Positions 6,801 through 9,223 of a stretch of 9,223 nt of DNA are shown one piece after another. Below the pieces are notes generated by a model. The model searched no databases. It was not told the DNA's origin and saw only the letters and a list, made by a program, of their open reading frames with translations. Source of the stretch: Sphingomonas sp. (lineage in GTDB: Bacteria; Pseudomonadota; Alphaproteobacteria; Sphingomonadales; Sphingomonadaceae); NCBI GenBank assembly GCA_013812805.1, contig JACCSV010000207.1, forward strand, positions 1-9,223, in the 5' to 3' direction. Position numbers and translations under genes: made by a program. Within the stretch, counting starts at the first letter, position 1. The number at the start of each line of letters is the position of its first letter.

Positions 6801-7462
6801 ACCGTCCAGTCGAAAAGAGCATTCAGCGTGCCGGCCGAACCGATCGGGTCAGTCAGGTGCTGCACGTCCCAGAAGACAACGGAGACAGGATAGGCAAAGA
6901 TGAGGAGGAGCAACGTGCCCAGATATGCCGCCATGACGCGATGATTGAGCGCCGCGAACGAGAACTGAATAGCGGTACATACAAACGCAACTGGGAGCGC
7001 GATGAACAAATAGACGCTGAGATATGCAAACGGCCTATGCGGACCAAGGATAGCGGGCTCAAGTCCCGGGATCAGCAAAGCGAGCAGAATTCCCAATAGG
7101 GCTGCAAGCAGGATCAGCGCGTTGAGGACCAGGGCCGCGAGGAAGCGCCCTCCCAGATATTCAAGCTTGCGAACGGGCGTTGTGAAAGTGAGGGGATGCA
7201 TCCGCATCTGCACGTCCCTGGCCGCTGCGGCACCCGCTATGGGCGCGCCCAGAACGACCCAGATAAGGCAGCAGAAAAGCGTGGTGACTGCGATCGCGAA
7301 GGACGAATTCAGCAAGAACTCGCCTGCCCGCGCGTTTTCGATCGCATTCGATCTAATCCCAAAGATAGAATTTGCGAGTACCGCCGCCAGTACTAGCCAC
7401 GGAAACGGACTGCGAATTTGATAGGCGAGCTCGAAGGAAAAGACGTTGCGGAGCTTCATCAT
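3863..7462 (-). CDS. ABC-2-type permease fused to an extracytoplasmic M1 zinc peptidase
   Basis: From the chosen start (MMKLRNVF) the protein has about 1199 residues. The first ~620 hold roughly 13 hydrophobic segments in two ABC-2-like blocks, split by a basic linker containing 'FFRRRRR'. The rest is a soluble M1-type domain with zinc site HEIAH (943-947), a third ligand Glu967 in 'LVESLAWYS', catalytic Tyr1020 in 'NYRKGPL', and a C-terminal beta domain. HEIAH and Glu are separated by 19 residues, against 18 in classical M1 enzymes; I recall the same spacing in other ABC-fused members. The ATG at 7462 lies one base after the ATPase stop (TGA-C-ATG). An in-frame GTG-type extension back to 7573 would overlap the ATPase gene and adds no motif. 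With the upstream ATPase it should form a transporter whose periplasmic domain trims peptides. The direction of transport and the substrate are unknown. Confidence 0.9.
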   Translation of the reverse strand: MMKLRNVFSFELAYQIRSPFPWLVLAAVLANSIFGIRSNAIENARAGEFLLNSSFAIAVTTLFCCLIWVVLGAPIAGAAAARDVQMRMHPLTFTTPVRKLEYLGGRFLAALVLNALILLAALLGILLALLIPGLEPAILGPHRPFAYLSVYLFIALPVAFVCTAIQFSFAALNHRVMAAYLGTLLLLIFAYPVSVVFWDVQHLTDPIGSAGTLNALFDWTVVERNTVMVGPQSFIVANRLIWLTIAVAVIVFTYARYRFKHDAGARPSFFRRRRRVAHSAPHEISGIVANEPISIPRARQTFGLATNVRQMLFIARTSFLTMAISRLGFLFAAGLAFVAAARVANGMQANGGTLFPTTGHTLDFLTAPLANNPDLGWFIIPLLILFYAGELVWREREARLSEITNTVPVREWVLFSGKFLALSLLIVSWLAVLMAAAVLVQASGGYTNFEIGLYLQVLFGIQLANYLQFAVLALAVHVLVDEKYIGHLVGLASYGFLAAGATAIGIEHNLLVYGADPGWTYTDMRGFGASLAPWLWFKFYWAAWALLIGLAASLLWVRSTEQSFKARLRQARHRLRPPVLAFGAVAAALPILLGGFIFYNTNILNDYQSASEIAERKAAYEKRYAQYKNVAQPELTDTKLRVELYPERHEADIRGTYNLVNKRSVPIDTIHVATAPEVDTGRIAFDRLADALVVDQNLGYRIYRLEKPLRPGESLRLSFSVHFDQSGFGNSGADVPVVPNGTYFTNAWLPAIGYQSDRTLSNPQDRKDHGLPPRPVLASLYDRDSQRNQSHADRTTLDAVIGTNGDEVAVVQGSLRRAWSENGRRYFRYSTNTSIGNDYAILSGRYAVHEERWKDITIRILYYPAHDKQLERMASAVRESLNYYSEQFGPYPHSHITIAARASEGGGLNADGGSMVDYGELYSQHNIDEDERGYDHVFAVMGHEIAHSWWGAQVTPARVEGGGILVESLAWYSAMRLVEETHGPQHLRQLISFFLEDKEAMQARAAPPLLQAGYDRYQNYRKGPLALYAISEYVGKERLHAALRRLIQRHGSGAVLLPTTLDLYRELKAVTPPSLQYLLHDMFKANTFWELETEKVTSKKVEGQWQVTLDVRARKLVVDTQGAEKTVPMNDLIEVAVFGVPSGAGKSSEPIYLKKHRIGSGTQSITVAVTGEPERAGIDPNRLLFDTQRNDNIRQITGN

Positions 7463-7463
7463 G

Positions 7464-8360
7464 TCAGCCCCGTCCGTCCGCGCGACGGCCAATATGTCCC
7501 GCCATGGTGCTGAAATAGACATGTTCGAGGTCCGGCTCTGCCGGCTCAAAGCCGCGCCCTGGGTCGGTCTCACTGTAAACGTGGACGAGAGTGCGTCCCG
7601 CGAGAAGCTTAGTGGAGATCACAGCGTACTTTCGCTCGACTTCAGGAAGCTCGTCTCGCGAGATCACCTGGCGCCAAATTCGCCCGTCCAGCTCTTCGAC
7701 CGCGCGCAAGGGCTCCGCCTCAAGCAGGATCTCCCCTTTGTCGATAAGCGCCATGTTGGTGCAAAGCTCCGTCACGTCCTCTACGATGTGCGTGCTAAGG
7801 ATCACCACCGCGTTCTCCCCCAACTCCGAGAGCAGGTTGAGAAAACGCACCCGCTCGGCCGGATCCAGCCCCGCCGTGGGCTCGTCGACGATGATCAGCC
7901 TCGGATTGCCCAGCAAGGCAACGGCAATGCCAAACCTCTGCCGCATGCCCCCCGAATATCCACCCAGCTTCTGCTTCCTCACGTTCCAAAGGTTAGTCTG
8001 CTTGAGCAGGCCCTCGACCATATCCTTACGCTCTCCCCGGTGCGTTATGCCCTCCAGCACGGCGAAATGATCGAGCAGCCGCTCCGCGGTTGTCCTGGGG
8101 TACACGCCGAACTCCTGAGGCAGGTATCCAAGCGTCTTGCGCACCTCATCTTTCTGCATGAGGAGATCGAGATCGCCGAGGTGGATGCTGCCTTCACTTG
8201 GATCCTGCAGCGTCGCGAGGGTGCGCATCAGCGTAGACTTGCCGGCGCCGTTGTGGCCGAGCAGGCCGAACATTCCCTGCGGGACCGTGAGGGTTATATC
8301 CTTTAGCGCCTGCACGCCATTGGCGTAGGTCTTGGAAACACTTTTGATATGCAGTTCCAT
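7464..8360 (-). CDS. ABC transporter ATP-binding protein (ABC-2 export type)
   Basis: This 298-residue cytoplasmic ATPase has a complete set of motifs. These are Walker A GHNGAGKST (35-43), the Q-loop in 'YLPQEF' (Gln82), the signature YSGGMRQR (135-142), Walker B RLIIVDEP with the D-loop AGLDP (154-167), and His191 in 'STHIVED'. The ~100 residues after the core are the usual poorly conserved tail of drug/peptide-exporter ATPases. The ATG at 8360 has a clear AGGAG 5 nt upstream. The permease-peptidase gene starts one base after its stop, so the two form an operon and presumably one complex at the inner membrane. The start is preceded directly by the broken TonB-receptor remnant, so the operon promoter probably lies upstream of that remnant. 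Confidence 0.95.
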   Translation of the reverse strand: MELHIKSVSKTYANGVQALKDITLTVPQGMFGLLGHNGAGKSTLMRTLATLQDPSEGSIHLGDLDLLMQKDEVRKTLGYLPQEFGVYPRTTAERLLDHFAVLEGITHRGERKDMVEGLLKQTNLWNVRKQKLGGYSGGMRQRFGIAVALLGNPRLIIVDEPTAGLDPAERVRFLNLLSELGENAVVILSTHIVEDVTELCTNMALIDKGEILLEAEPLRAVEELDGRIWRQVISRDELPEVERKYAVISTKLLAGRTLVHVYSETDPGRGFEPAEPDLEHVYFSTMAGHIGRRADGRG

Positions 8361-8365
8361 AATCG

Positions 8366-8370
8366 CTCCT
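8366..8370 (-). promoter_or_regulatory. Ribosome binding site of the ABC ATPase gene
   Basis: On the minus strand AGGAG lies 5 nt before ATG 8360, which decides the start of the ATPase. Confidence 0.75.
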
Positions 8371-8395
8371 ATGGCGGGGTTCTTGCTGGCGACCC

Positions 8396-8641
8396 TGCAG
8401 GTCGTTCGCGACGTTGAAGCTCATTCGGTCAGGCGAAGCGATCACGTCCGAGCGCGTGCCAGTGACCACGATCTCCCCCGGTCTGGAAGGCGCTCCTGCT
8501 GCGGGGGGTTGCGCGGCAGATTGAGCGGGCGGGGGCTGGCTCGAGGCTGGAGCGGTTTGCGCCCGCGCGCAAACGGGCACCATCAGGGAGGCCGCCAAGG
8601 CAAGGATGGAAGAGTGGATTCTGAACTGACTGGTTTTTCAT
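8396..8641 (-). pseudogene. N-terminal remnant of a TonB-dependent outer-membrane receptor
   Basis: Reading down from ATG 8641, MKNQ is followed by a frame break. Deleting one copy of the tandem ACTG pair (plus strand, 8625-8632) gives MKNQFRIHSSILALAASLMV and then PVCARAQTA, a textbook signal peptide with a likely cut after ARA. A Pro/Ala/Gln-rich linker and 'GEIVVTGTRSDVIASPDRM' follow. This is the TonB-box style seen in sphingomonad receptors with a large beta-barrel. The similarity ends at 'FNVANDLQ', just before the plug domain should begin, at or near the CTGCAG at 8396-8401. After that the frame runs as unrelated sequence into the ATPase gene. Without the repair the receptor frame has only a TTG at 8598 as a possible start. 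The gene is doubly broken. In an intact locus it would probably be the uptake or surface partner of the ABC/M1 pair. Confidence 0.75.
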
Positions 8642-8659
8642 CCGACTTTTGCCTTCGAG

Positions 8660-8682
8660 AAGCGGCTCCGCTTTTTAAGCGG
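8660..8682. repeat. Three-arm inverted repeat AAGCGG / CCGCTT / AAGCGG
   Basis: AAGCGG (8660-8665), CCGCTT (8668-8673) and AAGCGG (8677-8682) allow the middle arm to pair with either outer arm. A run of five T follows the first pair on the plus strand. It sits in the leader of the minus-strand receptor/ABC operon, so it could be an attenuator, an operator, or the terminator of something on the plus strand. Confidence 0.4.
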
Positions 8683-8725
8683 ACCTTGTGCGGTGGGAAC
8701 TGCGAACAACTCAGCCCTTTTACTT

Positions 8726-8740
8726 GGCCGCCGCGCGGCC
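8726..8740. repeat. GC-rich hairpin upstream of the receptor remnant
   Basis: GGCCGC (8726-8731) and GCGGCC (8735-8740) form a perfect 6-bp stem with a 3-nt loop. No T run follows on either strand. Confidence 0.35.
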
Positions 8741-9033
8741 GGGGAGCATGAGCAATTTGTGATATTTTGCTGAAATCGAGGCTCTCAGGAGGTGCCGAAC
8801 TGCTGTTTGGAGAGCTGGCATCCGGCGAAGGAAACCTGTTCTAGTCACGAAGGAGGAGCTGAAATCTGCAATCGGTCGAACGCAGACTTAAGCGCTAATG
8901 TCTGGACTGGGTGGAAAGCGGACATTGCGGCGGCACCGCCCGACTGTTGGCTGCGCCCGAAAGGGGCAGGCTGCTTTCGGCGGTCGACGCCCCATTTGAC
9001 AGTGACACGTCTGCAGCACCCGACGCTGTTGAG
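8741..9033. other. Region without a recognisable gene
   Basis: No convincing coding sequence was found on either strand. A strong AAGGAGGAG-like ribosome-binding sequence (about 8849-8857) is followed by no usable start codon, so it may be a gene remnant. A hairpin is present at 8957-8980. The sphingomonad-type words 'AAAGCGGACATT' and 'GCTTTCGG' suggest degenerate intergenic repeats. Confidence 0.4.
8957..8980. repeat. Hairpin CCGAAAG / CTTTCGG
   Basis: CCGAAAG (8957-8963) and CTTTCGG (8974-8980) make a perfect 7-bp stem with a 10-nt loop. It may be a dispersed intergenic repeat; I can see only one copy here. Confidence 0.35.
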
Positions 9034-9223
9034 TGTCCGTCGTCAGAACATTTGGCGCAACTCGCGGCGTAGATTAGCGGAGTGTTGGCCTCGTCAGGGG
9101 GTTGATATTAAGCGGCGAGCTTGCGGTGCTGCAAGCGTCGATGTTCGATGGTCAGTCGCTGATCCTTTTTCGCTGTTTGATGATGGCATCGGCTCGTCCG
9201 AAGTAGGCGTCGGCGGGCGTCAC
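9034..9223 (-). mobile_element. Terminal part of an IS3-family insertion sequence (continues beyond window)
   Basis: The 3' end of an IS3-type transposase gene (minus strand) is followed by about 75 bp of non-coding sequence up to TGTCCGTCGTCAGA at 9034. I take this as the probable terminal repeat because IS3 elements begin with TG. The other end and any target duplication lie outside the window, so the exact boundary is uncertain. Confidence 0.55.
9108..9223 (-). pseudogene. C-terminus of an IS3-family transposase (OrfB), frameshifted
   Basis: On the minus strand the frame entering from the edge reads VTPADAYFGRADAIIKQRKR, the characteristic C-terminal stretch of IS3-family OrfB integrases ('tPadvYfGra..i...R'). 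It then meets TGA at 9154-9152. The expected final residues continue in another frame as RLTIEHRRLQHRKLAA and end at TAA 9110-9108. One base missing near 9158-9161 (AAG to AG in a Lys codon) explains the break. The DDE domain is outside the window. The copy is likely inactive unless the shift is tolerated, because only the last ~16 residues are affected. Confidence 0.7.

Noticed and set aside
7463..7573. In-frame 37-residue N-terminal extension of the permease-peptidase (MRPTQG...)
   Set aside because: It overlaps the ATPase 3' end by more than 100 nt and adds only non-conserved residues. ATG 7462, one base after the ATPase stop, is the natural coupled start and leads straight into the ABC-2 domain.
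7446..8306. Long plus-strand ORF of 286 codons
   Set aside because: It is the mirror image of the well-supported ABC ATPase gene; its translation has no recognisable domain and looks like a GC-rich antisense artefact.
8849..8905. Possible small gene after the AAGGAGGAG-like sequence
   Set aside because: There is no ATG, GTG or TTG at a usable distance, and the frame closes after a few codons.

Overview
The window looks like GC-rich alphaproteobacterial DNA, most likely from a sphingomonad (Sphingomonadales). This is an inference from the general codon style, a TonB-receptor N-terminus with a 'VVTGTR' box, an 'HGG...GAPK.NRNAWKHG' small-protein fragment, and IS481- and IS3-family insertion sequences. 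No rRNA, tRNA or CRISPR array was found. The region is a patchwork of two convergent, paralogous export/peptidase loci, a two-gene candidate defence cassette between them, and several scars of recombination and transposition.

Left (1-931, + strand). The window opens inside the C-terminal third of an M1-type metallopeptidase of the ABC-permease/M1 fusion kind. Its stop overlaps (ATGA) a short chimeric ORF. That ORF starts like a secreted protein and then switches into a degenerate HGG-motif protein, so it marks a probable recombination junction near 765-785.

Centre (1083-3685, + strand). A DprA/Smf-like gene (1083-2048) overlaps by 92 nt a ComF-like phosphoribosyltransferase (PRTase) gene (1957-2613). 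I take this pair to be a DprA-PRTase anti-phage-type cassette. An IS481-family element of about 1.0 kb (2606-3619) sits at a CTAG target in the 3' end of the PRTase gene. It replaces what appears to be a 20-residue native tail, which is still readable at 3624-3682, with Gly-Val-stop. The transposase has two 1-bp deletions, and its stop codon comes from the duplicated CTAG target.

Right (3863-8641, - strand). An ABC ATPase gene (7464-8360) is followed one base later by a gene of about 1199 codons (3863-7462). That gene fuses an ABC-2-type membrane domain to an extracytoplasmic M1 zinc peptidase with an HEIAH site. Upstream lies the remnant of a TonB-dependent receptor (8396-8641), carrying a 4-bp tandem duplication that shifts its signal peptide out of frame and truncated before the plug domain. 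The intact locus was probably receptor, ATPase, permease-peptidase.

Right edge (8642-9223). About 390 bp has only hairpins and no convincing gene. It is followed by the terminal part of an IS3-family element whose transposase C-terminus is frameshifted and runs off the window.
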